From contig CBFIHP010000001.1 in the NCBI GenBank assembly GCA_965662355.1, positions 535,106-599,105 on the forward strand: a stretch of DNA of 64,000 nucleotides, in the 5' to 3' direction. The notes under the pieces are model-generated. The model ran no database searches. It saw only the letters and a program-made list of their open reading frames with translations, and was not told where the DNA came from. The translations under genes and the position numbers were made by a program. Each line of letters starts with the position of its first letter. The first letter of the stretch is position 1. The stretch comes from GCA-2683825 sp965662355. GTDB lineage: Bacteria; Planctomycetota; UBA1135; GCA-002686595. Positions 26,342-35,982 of the stretch are shown piece by piece.

Positions 26342-27435
26342 AAGCCCTACTCCTCGCAAGTTCCTGCTGGCTGGCCCTGATGGCCAGCGCCCACCAGGGC
26401 GAGGAAAAATTGCCCTGGCCCGTGGGAGCGGCGGCCGTTTTCGCCTATCCCACCGCCTTCGAGACGATTCTCGCCTACGACCACAAGGGCGACGAGCCGC
26501 TCTTCAACTACGGGCTCGAGCTCCATGGATTCGGGCGCCTCGATGCTAACGGCGCGCTTCTGCTAGGTAACGGAACGGCCAGCGCGCCGCTGCAAGACAA
26601 GGGCTTGATCGAGCAACTTGCTGCAGCCGGGCAACCGAACTTCACCTTGGAGGCTTGGCTGACGTTTCCAGCGACGACGCCCAAGGAAGAGGTCGAGATC
26701 GTCTCGTACGCGGACGGGAACTTCGTCTTGTCACAGAACGGGGATCAGCTGCGTTTTCGGGTTGGCGGTGGCCCGTTGCTGAGCTTTCCCACCCCATCGA
26801 GCGCCGAAGAGCCCCTCGCCTCCATGACGCGACACCTGTGCGTCTGCGTCCAAGGCAAAGGCGCGACGTTGTATCTCGATGGCAAGCCCCGTTCAGAAGG
26901 GCAAGCGAAAGGAGCTGGTGACGGCTGGATCTCCGGACCCCTGGTCTTCGGGAGCGGCAAACCCGAGACGATCGGGTGGAACGGCAAACTCGAGGGGTTC
27001 GCGCTTCACACACAGGCCTTGTCGGCTGGCCAGGTATCAGCCTCGGCGCGCGCCTACGCGCAGCGTGCGAAGCAGCGCAAGGCCCCACGCGTGACCCGCC
27101 TACAAGCCAAGCTCCTCACGCGCTCACGCGTCCCCACGGTCGAAGAGATCGCCCCCTACCCCGAATCCATCGCGGTCTACGAGTACGAGGTCGTGAAGGT
27201 AATGGAAGGCTTCTACCTTCCGAAGAAGATGCGCGTCGCCCACTGGATCATCCTGGGCGAAAAGCCGCTTGCGAACGGTGCGGCCAAGGTCGGTGAAACC
27301 TACGAGCTAGCCGTGATCGATTTTGCGCGCAACCGCCAGCTCGAGAACGTCAACATCTCCGACACCCTCGAGTTCGACTTCGATCTTCGCCTGTTCTTCG
27401 ACATCGGTACACCGCTCCTGGCTCCCGAAAAGTAG
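26338..27435 (+). CDS. Secreted LamG/concanavalin A-like protein
   Basis: A 365-residue protein starting at TTG 26338, inside the stop of the previous gene. The signal peptide is residues 1-18 (ALLLASSCWLALMASAH). Residues about 35-240 are a LamG/jelly-roll lectin-like domain: FTLEAWLTFPA, ADGNFVLSQNGDQLRFRVGG, RHLCVCVQGKGATLYLDGK and GKLEGFALHTQALS are its usual strands. The C-terminal about 120 residues are a separate beta-rich domain that I do not recognise. Its place between the AlgX-like and MBOAT genes suggests it binds the glycan being acetylated; this is inference. Confidence 0.75.
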   Translation: MKALLLASSCWLALMASAHQGEEKLPWPVGAAAVFAYPTAFETILAYDHKGDEPLFNYGLELHGFGRLDANGALLLGNGTASAPLQDKGLIEQLAAAGQPNFTLEAWLTFPATTPKEEVEIVSYADGNFVLSQNGDQLRFRVGGGPLLSFPTPSSAEEPLASMTRHLCVCVQGKGATLYLDGKPRSEGQAKGAGDGWISGPLVFGSGKPETIGWNGKLEGFALHTQALSAGQVSASARAYAQRAKQRKAPRVTRLQAKLLTRSRVPTVEEIAPYPESIAVYEYEVVKVMEGFYLPKKMRVAHWIILGEKPLANGAAKVGETYELAVIDFARNRQLENVNISDTLEFDFDLRLFFDIGTPLLAPEK

Positions 27436-27441
27436 CGAGCG

Positions 27442-28860
27442 ATGGTCTTCAGCTCGCATCTGTTTCTCTTCTACTTTCTGCCCGCGGCGCTGACGGTCTA
27501 TTACCTGCTGCCGCGCAGAGCCAAGCATCTGGGGCTGACGCTCTTCAGCTATCTGTTCTACGGGTGGTCGAATCCCTGGTTCGTCTTCCTGATGATGACC
27601 TCGACGGTTATCGACTACGTTTGTGGCCTCTTGATCGCGAGGGACACGCGCGGAGGGCCCAGCCGACGAAGGCGAGGGGCGCTATTCGTTTCCATCACCT
27701 CCAACCTGGCCCTTCTGGGCTTCTTCAAGTACTTCAACTTCGGACTCGACTCCTACAACGCTCTCTTGGGGCAACTCGGGGCCGAGCACCTGCAGTGGGA
27801 CACGTTCCTGCGCGTGACCCTGCCCCTCGGGATCAGCTTCTACACCTTCCAGTCGATGAGCTACACCATCGACGTATATCGCGGTCGCGCGAACGCGATC
27901 TCGAATTTCATCGACTTCGCCTGTTACGTGTCGATGTTCCCACAGCTTGTCGCCGGTCCGATCGTGCGCTTCCACGAAGTCGCGCAGCAGATGAACGAGC
28001 GCACCCACACGCTGACGAAGTTTGCCCGTGGCGTGGCTTTCTTCAGCATGGGTATGGCGAAGAAGATCCTTTTGGCCAACCCCTGCGGAAAGGTCGCGGA
28101 TCTGTGCTTCGACGCGGGCGCGGTTCAAACCCTGGAGGCCTGGTATGGGGCGACGGCCTACGCCTTCCAGATTTACTTCGACTTCAGTGGCTATTCCGAC
28201 ATGGCCATCGGCCTCGGGTTGATGTTGGGCTTCGTCTTTCCGCGGAACTTCGATCGCCCCTACATCTCGCGCTCGATCACCGAGGTCTGGCAGCGCTGGC
28301 ACATCTCGCTCTCGACATGGCTGCGGGACTACCTTTATGTGCCTTTGGGTGGCAATCGCAAGGGTGCCGGGCGCACGTATGTGAACCTGGCGCTGGTCAT
28401 GTTGCTCGGTGGCTTGTGGCACGGTGCCAGCTGGAACTTCGTCGTGTGGGGCGGATTCCACGGCACGCTCTTGATGGTCGAGCGGCGGCTCGGGCGCGAG
28501 AGCGTGTATCGAAATCTGCCGGACCTCCCCAAGGTCGCTTTGACCTTCGTCCTGATGCTCATTTCGTGGGTCTTCTTCCGGGCCCAGGATCTCGGCTCGG
28601 CCCTGCGGTACCTCGGCAGCATGTTCGGTGCAGGCTCGGCACCGGCCAGTGCTGAGTTGCTCGGCGGCATCGTCTACCAACCCTACTACCTGATCACGTT
28701 TCTGCTTGCGGGTTACGTGGTCTGGGGTTGTCGCGATACCTGGGAATTCACGACGAGGCTCCCCATCGCGAAAGCCGCCGCTTGCCTGGCCTTGTTCGCC
28801 GTGTCGTTGATCGCGATGACCTCGCAGGCGTTCAACCCGTTCATCTACTTCATCTTCTAG
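27442..28860 (+). CDS. MBOAT O-acyltransferase, AlgI-like
   Basis: A 472-residue polytopic membrane protein of the MBOAT family, very close in plan to AlgI, which moves acetyl groups across the inner membrane for O-acetylation of exopolysaccharide. Family marks are MVFSSHLFLFYFLP at the start, YTFQSMSYTIDVYRG, QLVAGPIVRF, IYFDFSGYSDMAIG, SITEFW-like SITEVWQRWHISLSTWLRDYLYVPLGGN and GGLWHGASWNF, whose His327 is the conserved catalytic histidine. About ten hydrophobic segments are visible. It follows the LamG gene by six bases and precedes the twin AlgX-like gene by nine, so all four form one operon. Confidence 0.93.
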   Translation: MVFSSHLFLFYFLPAALTVYYLLPRRAKHLGLTLFSYLFYGWSNPWFVFLMMTSTVIDYVCGLLIARDTRGGPSRRRRGALFVSITSNLALLGFFKYFNFGLDSYNALLGQLGAEHLQWDTFLRVTLPLGISFYTFQSMSYTIDVYRGRANAISNFIDFACYVSMFPQLVAGPIVRFHEVAQQMNERTHTLTKFARGVAFFSMGMAKKILLANPCGKVADLCFDAGAVQTLEAWYGATAYAFQIYFDFSGYSDMAIGLGLMLGFVFPRNFDRPYISRSITEVWQRWHISLSTWLRDYLYVPLGGNRKGAGRTYVNLALVMLLGGLWHGASWNFVVWGGFHGTLLMVERRLGRESVYRNLPDLPKVALTFVLMLISWVFFRAQDLGSALRYLGSMFGAGSAPASAELLGGIVYQPYYLITFLLAGYVVWGCRDTWEFTTRLPIAKAAACLALFAVSLIAMTSQAFNPFIYFIF

Positions 28861-28869
28861 GAGAACGGG

Positions 28870-31413
28870 ATGACACGACACTCAGAGACCCGCGAAGAAC
28901 AAGCGCTGAACGAGATTGCCAGTACGCAAGTATCGAGCGGGACGGCGTTGTTCCTGGTCGTGGCTTTTCTCGCCATGCTGGGCAGCGTTCCCGTTTGGCA
29001 GGAATTCCGAGCGCCCGAGATGGACGGCCCGCGGCCCGACATCGAGGCCATCCTCCCGTCCTCGGAGAGGCTCTTGCCCAGCGTAGCCGAGTTGCGAACT
29101 TTCGAGGACGACCTGGAAACGGAGTCGTTCCTGCGCGCGGCGCTCTTGGCCCCGGTACAGGCGCTTCTCTGTCGGCTCGGCGCCGGGAACGAACAGGTGT
29201 ACCTCGGCAGCGAGGGGTGGCTGTTCTACCGCGCGGATGTCGACCACGTGACAGGAGCGGGCTTCCTCGAACCCGCCGTTCTTGCCCGGCGTCGTCGCGA
29301 GGGCGACGAGAGTACCGCAGCGCCCGAACCGGACCCCTTGGTGGGTCTGCTGGACATGCATGCGCAGTTGCAGGCGCGCGGGGTCGAGTTGATCGTCGTG
29401 CCGACGCCCCTGAAGCCCAGCGTGCATCCCGAATATCTCAGCGGTGATGGAGGCTCTGCGCGCGTCGACAATCCCTCGACCGCGATCTTCGAGCGACGCT
29501 TGAACGAAGCGGGCATCGTCTGGGTCGATCTGGCAAGCACCTTCGCTGCGGCGAAGCAAGAAGAGCCGCTGTACCTCGCGACCGATACGCACTGGACTCC
29601 AGAAGGGATGTCGCTGGCGGCCGAGGCCATCGCCAGAGCGGTGCGGGACATGCTTCCCGCGACTTCCGGCGCTCGCTACGCCCGCACCGAGCGCACGGTC
29701 GCCAACTTCGGCGACATCACACGCATGCTGGAACTCGAGTACCCCGAGCGCCTCTACCCCGACGAAGAGGCGCGAATCCAAGAAGTGCACGAAACACGGT
29801 CAGTGGAAGTCCCGGCACGGGTGCTCTTTCTGGGCGACAGCTTCGCCAACATCTACTCCCAGGCCGGCATGAAGTGGGGCAAGGACGCGGGGCTTTGTGA
29901 ACAGCTGCGCTTCGCCTTGCAGGAATCCATTGACGCCATCCGCATCAACGACAACGGTTCCTTCGCGACCCGCCAGGCCTTGCGGCGCGAGCTGGTGCAA
30001 GGGAACGATCTGCTCGCGGGCAAACGCGTCGTCATCTATCAATTCGCGGCGCGTGAACTGTCCCAGGGGAATTGGCGAAGCATCGAGTTCCCCGACGTGG
30101 AAGCCACACCGGAGTCCGCAACGAAATCCAAGAGCCCGATCCATGTCACGGGTGTGGTTCGCGCCGTCGCCCCGGTTCCCCGTCCGGGCACGGTGGCCTA
30201 CAGGGACGCGCTGACCTCGATCCACCTGGTCGATGTCAAGGCCACCCCTGCCCTGCCCACCGACGAGATCCTCGTCTTCCGTTTCGGCATGTGCGACGGA
30301 GCCTGGACCTCGGCCGCGCGTTTGCAGAGTGGCGACAAGCTCGAGCTCGAGTTGGTGCCCTGGGAAAGCGCATCGGCGACCTATGCTGGCTACAAGCGCG
30401 TCGAGTTGAATGACGAAGCGCTATGGGAGCTAGCCACGTATTGGGCCCCGCTCGATGCCTCCGAAGCCAGAGCACCCTCCGATGCTCCACCGGAAACATG
30501 GGACGTCGCCACCCTTGGCGACGAAGAGGTACACGAAGGCTCTGACGGTTGGCTCTTCTTCGGCCCCGAGTTCCGCCACATGGCCGCGGGCGAATTCTGG
30601 GGCGAAGCGGCACGGACCGCCGCTCTTGCGACCGACCCCGATCTGCGCGATCCGTTGCCCGCGATTCTCGACTTCGATCGACAACTCAAAGGCGCCGGAA
30701 TCGAGTTGTGGGTCGTGCCCGTCCCCCCCAAAGCGGCGGTCTATCCCGAGTTCGCCGGGTTGGACACGCCCGCGGACGAACTGGCACGTAACGATCAACG
30801 CTTCCTCGAGCTGCTAAAAGAAAACGGCTTGCACGTCCTGGACCTCGTCAGCCTCTTTCGCGCCGACAAGGGCAGCGATCCACGTCCCTTGTTCTGCAAG
30901 CAGGACACGCACTGGTCGCCGCGCGCATGCGAGCTGGTCGCGCGCCAGCTGGCTCGGGAACTGGCCCCATACTTCGCCGACACACCTCGCCGTGATTATC
31001 AACGCGAGCGACTGACGATCGATATCGAGGGCGACCTCGAACGCCGCTTGAAGCGCGCCGACCAGCCGAAGGAGTCACTCGAGCTCAGCCTGGTGAAAGA
31101 CGGCACGAAGTCCATTCAACCCTGGCGCGAGAGCCCGCTGCTGCTCCTGGGCGACAGCCACACCCTGGTCTTCCATGCCGGTGACGACCTCCTGGCCAAG
31201 GGCGCCGGTCTCCCCGAACAGCTGACCTACGAACTCGGCTTCCCCCCCGACCTGGTCGGCGTCCGCGGATCAGGTTCAACGGCCGCTCGCATCAGCCTCT
31301 TCCGGCGCCGCGACAATCTCGAAGGAAAGCGCGTCGTCGTCTGGGTCTTCGCCGCCCGTGAACTCACCCAAAGCCTGGACGGTTGGCGCAAAGTGCCCGT
31401 GATCCGGGACTAG
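28870..31413 (+). CDS. Protein with two tandem AlgX/AlgJ-like acetyltransferase domains
   Basis: An 847-residue membrane-anchored protein (hydrophobic segment about residues 26-42). It holds two copies of the ALGX SGNH-like domain. Copy 1 has GWLFYRADVDH, DTHW (Asp239-His241) and LFLGDSFAN (Ser324); copy 2 has GWLFFGPEFRH, DTHW (Asp679-His681) and LLLGDSHTL (Ser763). Both therefore keep the Ser and Asp-x-His expected for catalysis. A beta-rich linker (about 400-555), including VVRAVAPVPRPGTVAYRDAL, joins them. AlgJ/AlgX proteins normally have one such domain. Together with the MBOAT gene just before it, it should form the periplasmic acetyl-transfer machinery. The gene ends an operon, and the next gene is convergent. 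Confidence 0.82.
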   Translation: MTRHSETREEQALNEIASTQVSSGTALFLVVAFLAMLGSVPVWQEFRAPEMDGPRPDIEAILPSSERLLPSVAELRTFEDDLETESFLRAALLAPVQALLCRLGAGNEQVYLGSEGWLFYRADVDHVTGAGFLEPAVLARRRREGDESTAAPEPDPLVGLLDMHAQLQARGVELIVVPTPLKPSVHPEYLSGDGGSARVDNPSTAIFERRLNEAGIVWVDLASTFAAAKQEEPLYLATDTHWTPEGMSLAAEAIARAVRDMLPATSGARYARTERTVANFGDITRMLELEYPERLYPDEEARIQEVHETRSVEVPARVLFLGDSFANIYSQAGMKWGKDAGLCEQLRFALQESIDAIRINDNGSFATRQALRRELVQGNDLLAGKRVVIYQFAARELSQGNWRSIEFPDVEATPESATKSKSPIHVTGVVRAVAPVPRPGTVAYRDALTSIHLVDVKATPALPTDEILVFRFGMCDGAWTSAARLQSGDKLELELVPWESASATYAGYKRVELNDEALWELATYWAPLDASEARAPSDAPPETWDVATLGDEEVHEGSDGWLFFGPEFRHMAAGEFWGEAARTAALATDPDLRDPLPAILDFDRQLKGAGIELWVVPVPPKAAVYPEFAGLDTPADELARNDQRFLELLKENGLHVLDLVSLFRADKGSDPRPLFCKQDTHWSPRACELVARQLARELAPYFADTPRRDYQRERLTIDIEGDLERRLKRADQPKESLELSLVKDGTKSIQPWRESPLLLLGDSHTLVFHAGDDLLAKGAGLPEQLTYELGFPPDLVGVRGSGSTAARISLFRRRDNLEGKRVVVWVFAARELTQSLDGWRKVPVIRD

Positions 31414-31514
31414 CACCACGAGTCAGTTACTTGAGGCTCACCCGAGCGTTATCGAGCTACGGCGTTTCCTCGGTACCGACGACGCATCACCAAACCCACG
31501 CAGAAGTGATGCGC

Positions 31515-34500
31515 CTAGCGTTCGCCGACGTGGACAAAGGCGGCCCAGAAGAAGGGGTGGGCATAGGAGAGGCCCTCGCTTTCGCGATCGGATAGCGTGG
31601 CGACCTGGGCTTGGCGCAGGGCTTCGAGGGCGTTGTGTCCGTCGGCGAGGTTCTGGTAGTACTTGACCATCAGGTTGGCGGTCGCCGTGTCATCGACCGC
31701 CCACAATGTGGCCAGCACCGAATCGGCGCCGGCGGCGAGGAAGGCGCGTGTCAAACCCAGGAGGCCCTCGGCACGGCCGGTGGGGAATAGTGTCTCGCAG
31801 GCCGATAGCGTGATGCGGCCGCCTAGCCGGAGGCTCTCGATCTCGTAGGCGTGCAGCCAACCGTCCTCGCCAGGGTCGGGAGCCAGGGCGAGACGCGAGT
31901 ACTTCGGGCGACGGTCATCCAGGGTGCCGTGGGTGGCGAAGTGTGTGACCCCGCGGTTCTCGAGGGCTTGCTTCAACGCGGTTTCGGTGGCCCGCTCGCC
32001 GACGAGCAGAGTCGGGGACGATAACAGGCCGCCGATGCGCTCCGCTTCTCCTCGCGCGGCGTGCAGATTGCGCGAGTTGTCGGGGGACGGTGTCGGGTCT
32101 GCGACGATCAGTGCAGAGCCGTTTTCGCCTACACGCTTGGTGTGGCCGACGAGCAAGCTGGAGGAGGGCAAGTAACCGATGGCATGGTCCTCGACCAGAA
32201 AATGGCAACCCTCGTACTGGGCGTATAGTCGCGCGGGGTCGACGGGCCGGCGTTCCCAGCGCGACACGAGCGCGGCAAAGGAAATCGAGCGCGTCGCTCC
32301 ATCCGGGACGATCCACAGTGTGTGCGCGCCGTCCAGGCTCTCCTGCAATGGGGCGATCAGGAGGTTGTGCAGCTCCTTGGCCGCGGCCACGTCGAAGCGT
32401 AGGTTGGCGATGTCGGTGCGGCCAGCGCGCAGCGCATGGACCGGGCTGTCGAGCCGGGCCGCCAACGTTGCGATCTGGGTTTGCGAGCCATCGAGTTCGA
32501 AGTAGGTCGCACCGCTCTTACGCAAGACGAAGGCTGATACGCCCGTCTCTCCGAGGAGGTATTCGACCAGAGCTTCTCCGTCGGCAAGCAGCGCACATAG
32601 CTCTTCCTGGGATGTGGGATCGTTCCATCCGAGCAGCGATGCTCCGCGTGGATCGGCCAGTTGCAAGCCGACCCGGGCGCGTTCGCGTGCGGCCCGTGCT
32701 TCGCGCCGGTTTTCCAGCAGGGCAGCACGTATGGCTTCGGCCTGTCCGCTTTGCCCGAGGCGCAACTCGATCATACGCAGGCTGGATTCCGCCGCGGCGA
32801 GCTGCTCGGCGAAGACGCGTGCCCCGGTTGACAATGGGGACAATGGCAGGCTCTCGCCCTCGCCACCGCGCAAGGCCTCGACCAGGGTGCGCGCCTTGGC
32901 CGTGGCAGCCATGCGGAAAGCACCCGGAACGTCGCCCGTGTTCGCGCACAAACGTGCAGCGCGCACGTACAGCTCGCGCTTGCGATCCAGGAACGCGAGG
33001 CGCAATTCGGGAGCGACCAACAGGTTGCGAAGAGCCTCGATGTCATCGATCGCCTTGCGATACGTTTCCAAGGCGAGTGCGGAACGTCCGAGCTGCTCCT
33101 GCACACGCCCCAGCCCGGCATAGGCACGCCATGTGATTTCACGGCTGGAAAGCCCTGCGCTGGTTTCGATGGCCTTGGCGAAGGCGGACAAGGCTGCTTC
33201 GAGCTGAGAGGAGACGAGATGCGCTTCCCCCAGGAGCGACCAGGCCAGGGCGTTTTCGAACGCATCACCCGGTTGAAAGGCCAGGGCTTCGCGTAGCTCC
33301 TCACGTGCGGCGTGCGGACTACCGGCTTCGAGCAGAGCCATGCCGTGCAGTCGTCGGGTGCGGGCGCGCAGGCGCGGCTCGTCGGTATCTTGCACGGCGC
33401 TGGCGAAGATCGTCACGGCCTCGGCCGCGCGACCGGCATCCAGGGTGACCAGACCCAGCGTCAAACGCGCGGCAAGTGCGGCCTCCTCGCCCTCGGGAAG
33501 CGTTGCGAGCGCCTTCGACAATGCGTCTTCCGCGTCCGCCGTGCGACCCAGCTCCGAATAGCTGGCGGCGAGATCGGTCCAGAGTCCCGCGGCAAGTTCG
33601 TGAGCGTCGGCTGCTTCCGCACGGTCGAGTGCCTCGGCGAAGACAGCGATGGCCGCGCCATAGTTTCCCAGGGCACTCTCCAGCCCCCCGAGGGTCTTCC
33701 GCGTCCGGATCGCCGCCATCGCATCGCCGGCGGCTTCATTCGCGGCAAGCACTTCCGTGTACACATCGCGGGCCCCGGCGTGGTCGCCCTGGACCGATAG
33801 CATGGCTCCATAGTCGAGAAAGAGCCGCTGCGCCCATTCCGTTTCGTTGGCCTGCTTTGCCGCACGCCTGGCACCGAGAAGCTGTGTACCGGCTTCCTTC
33901 CAGCGAGCGTTCTCGAAATTGAAGCGCCCGAGGACTTCGCGATCGAGCGCTTCATCGTGAAGCAAGCCGAGCTGGCCCTCGAGGCGGATGACCTCTTCCA
34001 TCTCGAAACGGAAAGAGCCTTCATCTCCCATTTTCTGAAGCCCCTCCGCCGCGAAGCGCCGGGCACGAGTTTCGAGGTAGGGGAGTTCCGCCGCCACAGC
34101 CAGGTCGGCTGCGATCTGGCAGGCCTCCGTGGCTTCCGACCAGTTGCCAAGATTCCACGCATCCACGGCATGCGTGTATTCCGCGTGGAACTCGCGCGCC
34201 CAGGCCAGGGAATCTCCCTCCAGCGACTCGTAGTGGGCGACGGCTTCGGTCAGATCGTCACGTTGCGACAGCTCGGCTACCCGTTGCGCCGTGTTACGCC
34301 AGCGCGGATCCGAGGCCGGACCGCGTAGGCCTTGCCACAGGAGTTCGTGCACGAACTTTTGGGCGTGGACCGGGCGCGTTTGCACCAGTTGTTCGAGCTC
34401 TCGATCGCTGCCCGTGGCGATGTGCTCCATTACCTCGTCAGCGAAGTCCTCATAGGCCGTCTGTGCCTCCACGGAACCGGCCACGCAGGCCAGGCTCGAG

Positions 34501-34523
34501 AGCAGCCAAGCAGTGCGCTTCAT
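31515..34523 (-). CDS. Secreted TPR-CHAT protease
   Basis: A 1002-residue exported protein. The signal peptide is residues 1-21 (LLSSLACVAGSVEAQ). Residues about 80-560 are TPR-like helical repeats (YGAAIAVFAEALDRAEAADA, EAALSAFAKAIETSAGL). The C-terminal CHAT domain (about 680-1000) is a caspase-fold peptidase with His865 (HFATHGTLDD) and Cys909 (LSACETLFPTG), followed by the conserved GLLGLTRAFLAAGADSVLATLWAVDD. It lies four bases behind the anti-sigma gene in a sigma/anti-sigma/CHAT operon, so it may sense or transmit a cell-surface state to that pathway. A signal peptide places it outside the cytoplasm. Its substrate is unknown. Confidence 0.88.
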   Translation of the reverse strand: MKRTAWLLSSLACVAGSVEAQTAYEDFADEVMEHIATGSDRELEQLVQTRPVHAQKFVHELLWQGLRGPASDPRWRNTAQRVAELSQRDDLTEAVAHYESLEGDSLAWAREFHAEYTHAVDAWNLGNWSEATEACQIAADLAVAAELPYLETRARRFAAEGLQKMGDEGSFRFEMEEVIRLEGQLGLLHDEALDREVLGRFNFENARWKEAGTQLLGARRAAKQANETEWAQRLFLDYGAMLSVQGDHAGARDVYTEVLAANEAAGDAMAAIRTRKTLGGLESALGNYGAAIAVFAEALDRAEAADAHELAAGLWTDLAASYSELGRTADAEDALSKALATLPEGEEAALAARLTLGLVTLDAGRAAEAVTIFASAVQDTDEPRLRARTRRLHGMALLEAGSPHAAREELREALAFQPGDAFENALAWSLLGEAHLVSSQLEAALSAFAKAIETSAGLSSREITWRAYAGLGRVQEQLGRSALALETYRKAIDDIEALRNLLVAPELRLAFLDRKRELYVRAARLCANTGDVPGAFRMAATAKARTLVEALRGGEGESLPLSPLSTGARVFAEQLAAAESSLRMIELRLGQSGQAEAIRAALLENRREARAARERARVGLQLADPRGASLLGWNDPTSQEELCALLADGEALVEYLLGETGVSAFVLRKSGATYFELDGSQTQIATLAARLDSPVHALRAGRTDIANLRFDVAAAKELHNLLIAPLQESLDGAHTLWIVPDGATRSISFAALVSRWERRPVDPARLYAQYEGCHFLVEDHAIGYLPSSSLLVGHTKRVGENGSALIVADPTPSPDNSRNLHAARGEAERIGGLLSSPTLLVGERATETALKQALENRGVTHFATHGTLDDRRPKYSRLALAPDPGEDGWLHAYEIESLRLGGRITLSACETLFPTGRAEGLLGLTRAFLAAGADSVLATLWAVDDTATANLMVKYYQNLADGHNALEALRQAQVATLSDRESEGLSYAHPFFWAAFVHVGER

Positions 34524-34527
34524 CGCT

Positions 34528-35277
34528 TCATCTGGGCTCGGCCTGGTTGGCTGCGTCGATTCGAGCCAAGAGCTCGTCTGCGTTCAACAGATAGTCTCCA
34601 TCGAGCGCCACCAGGCGTTGGAGCACGGCGCGAGCTGCCGCAATGTCCCCGAGGGCCACGTGTGTGTTGGCCAGGTACCAGAGCGAGCGTTCTTGCAAGA
34701 GCCCCTCACCCGAGTGCGCCGCCTTCTCGAGTGCCGTGGCCGCGGGTTCGAGTTCTCCGGTCTGTACCCGGGACACGCCCAGGTAGAACGCGGCCAAGGC
34801 GTTCTCGGGCGCATCTGCCAGGACCCTGGCCAGCAAGTCACTTGCTCCGCGGTAATCTCCCGCGCGATAGAGTTCGAAGGCCCGTTCGGCCAATGGTGAA
34901 TCGAGCGCCTGCGAATCGGAGCCCCGCAGGACCTGATCGATCGCCGGCGGGGGATCCAGCTGGGCCATCTCGCGCCACATCGATTGCGGGTCATCGTTTC
35001 CGCCCACCAGAACGAAAGCGATCAGCAGGACCGCCGCGGCAGCCAGTGCCATGGCGACGCGAGAAAGCGGCCGCGGCAGGGAGCGAAGCGGCGTGAGGGG
35101 GCGCAGGACAAGGCCCTCCTCGGCCCCGACCCGCACCAGATCCGCCGCGAGGTCGAACTCACCCGAGCATGCCGGACACGCTTCGATGTGTTCCAGGAGC
35201 TCGTCTGATGCTTCGGCTGCGAGCCGGCCACCGGCCATCTCGGCCAGCTGATCCGATCTTTCCTTGTTACATGCCAT
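34528..35277 (-). CDS. Zinc-binding anti-sigma factor with periplasmic TPR domain
   Basis: A 249-residue protein. The N-terminal zinc anti-sigma domain has HIEACPAC (His30, Cys34, Cys37), the HxxxCxxC motif, with Cys3 a candidate fourth ligand. One transmembrane helix (about residues 84-101, AMALAAAAVLLIAFVLVGG) follows. The C-terminal part (about 120-245) has TPR-like repeats (AFELYRAGDYRGASDLL; AAFYLGVSRVQTGELEPAATALEKA). It starts 28 bases behind the ECF sigma gene and ends four bases before the CHAT gene. It should hold the sigma factor at the membrane, with the TPR part able to bind the likewise TPR-rich exported CHAT protein. That contact is inference. Confidence 0.83.
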   Translation of the reverse strand: MACNKERSDQLAEMAGGRLAAEASDELLEHIEACPACSGEFDLAADLVRVGAEEGLVLRPLTPLRSLPRPLSRVAMALAAAAVLLIAFVLVGGNDDPQSMWREMAQLDPPPAIDQVLRGSDSQALDSPLAERAFELYRAGDYRGASDLLARVLADAPENALAAFYLGVSRVQTGELEPAATALEKAAHSGEGLLQERSLWYLANTHVALGDIAAARAVLQRLVALDGDYLLNADELLARIDAANQAEPR

Positions 35278-35305
35278 GGTGGGGTTGGGTGCGTGTGCCC
35301 TCTTG

Positions 35306-35863
35306 CTACGAGAGGCCTCCTCGCTTTCCGAGCTTTCCTCTGATTTTGTTCAGAGCCCCTTCGAGTCGGCCCTGGAGTGTCGAAACGGACGTTCCGGTCC
35401 GTTCGGCGATCTCGCGATAACGCAGACCTTCGCCGTAGCGCATGCGGATCACTTCTTCCTCCTTGGGCTTCAGGGTGTGCATCGCGTCCTGGACCTCCTG
35501 GTTGAGACTCTCCCGCAGAGCCCGTGTTTCCGCTTGCTCCAATCCGGCCACGGGGCCGGGGCGATGGGAAACCAGTTCTTCGCCCTCGGGCAGTTCGCTC
35601 GCGCGCTGCGCGGGAGAACGCAGGGCATCGATAGCCAGGTTGTGGAGTGCTCGAAATAGGTAGTTACGCGCATGCTCGAGCGACTCGAGGGCCAGTTCAC
35701 CACGCTGTGAGCGTTCGAAGATCGAGCGGAACGCGTCTTGCACGAGATCCTCGGCCTGGTCCGCGCTGCCAACAATGCCCTGCACGAAGCGTACGGCCAT
35801 GGCTTGATAGCGCACGAACAGCGCGCTCCAGTCCATCGCTTGGGGTGCCTTCTCAGCGCTCAT
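35306..35863 (-). CDS. ECF-type RNA polymerase sigma factor
   Basis: A 185-residue sigma factor with sigma70 region 2 (DQAEDLVQDAFRSIFER, NYLFRALHNLAIDALR) and region 4 (LKPKEEEVIRMRYGEGLRYREIAERTGTSVSTLQGRLEGALNKIRGKL). It heads the operon sigma, zinc anti-sigma, TPR-CHAT. The region 4 helix-turn-helix (REIAERTGTSVSTLQGRL) is clear. The pattern fits an ECF factor controlled by the anti-sigma encoded next. The upstream gene on this strand (the sulfatase) ends 119 bases away, leaving space for an autoregulated promoter that I cannot place exactly. Confidence 0.92.
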   Translation of the reverse strand: MSAEKAPQAMDWSALFVRYQAMAVRFVQGIVGSADQAEDLVQDAFRSIFERSQRGELALESLEHARNYLFRALHNLAIDALRSPAQRASELPEGEELVSHRPGPVAGLEQAETRALRESLNQEVQDAMHTLKPKEEEVIRMRYGEGLRYREIAERTGTSVSTLQGRLEGALNKIRGKLGKRGGLS

Positions 35864-35982
35864 TCAGGAGCAGGGTACGCCGCCGCCCCGGCCACGGTCG
35901 AGGGGGGGTGTGCCCCAGACGCGAGAAAAGGGGCTTCAGGCCATTCGCTTCCACCAGACCGGTCCTCGCTTGCGAGGCTGGA

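Noticed and set aside
31515..35863. A CRISPR-linked (Craspase-like) TPR-CHAT system
   Set aside because: There is no Cas gene or repeat array in the window, and the CHAT protein has a signal peptide.
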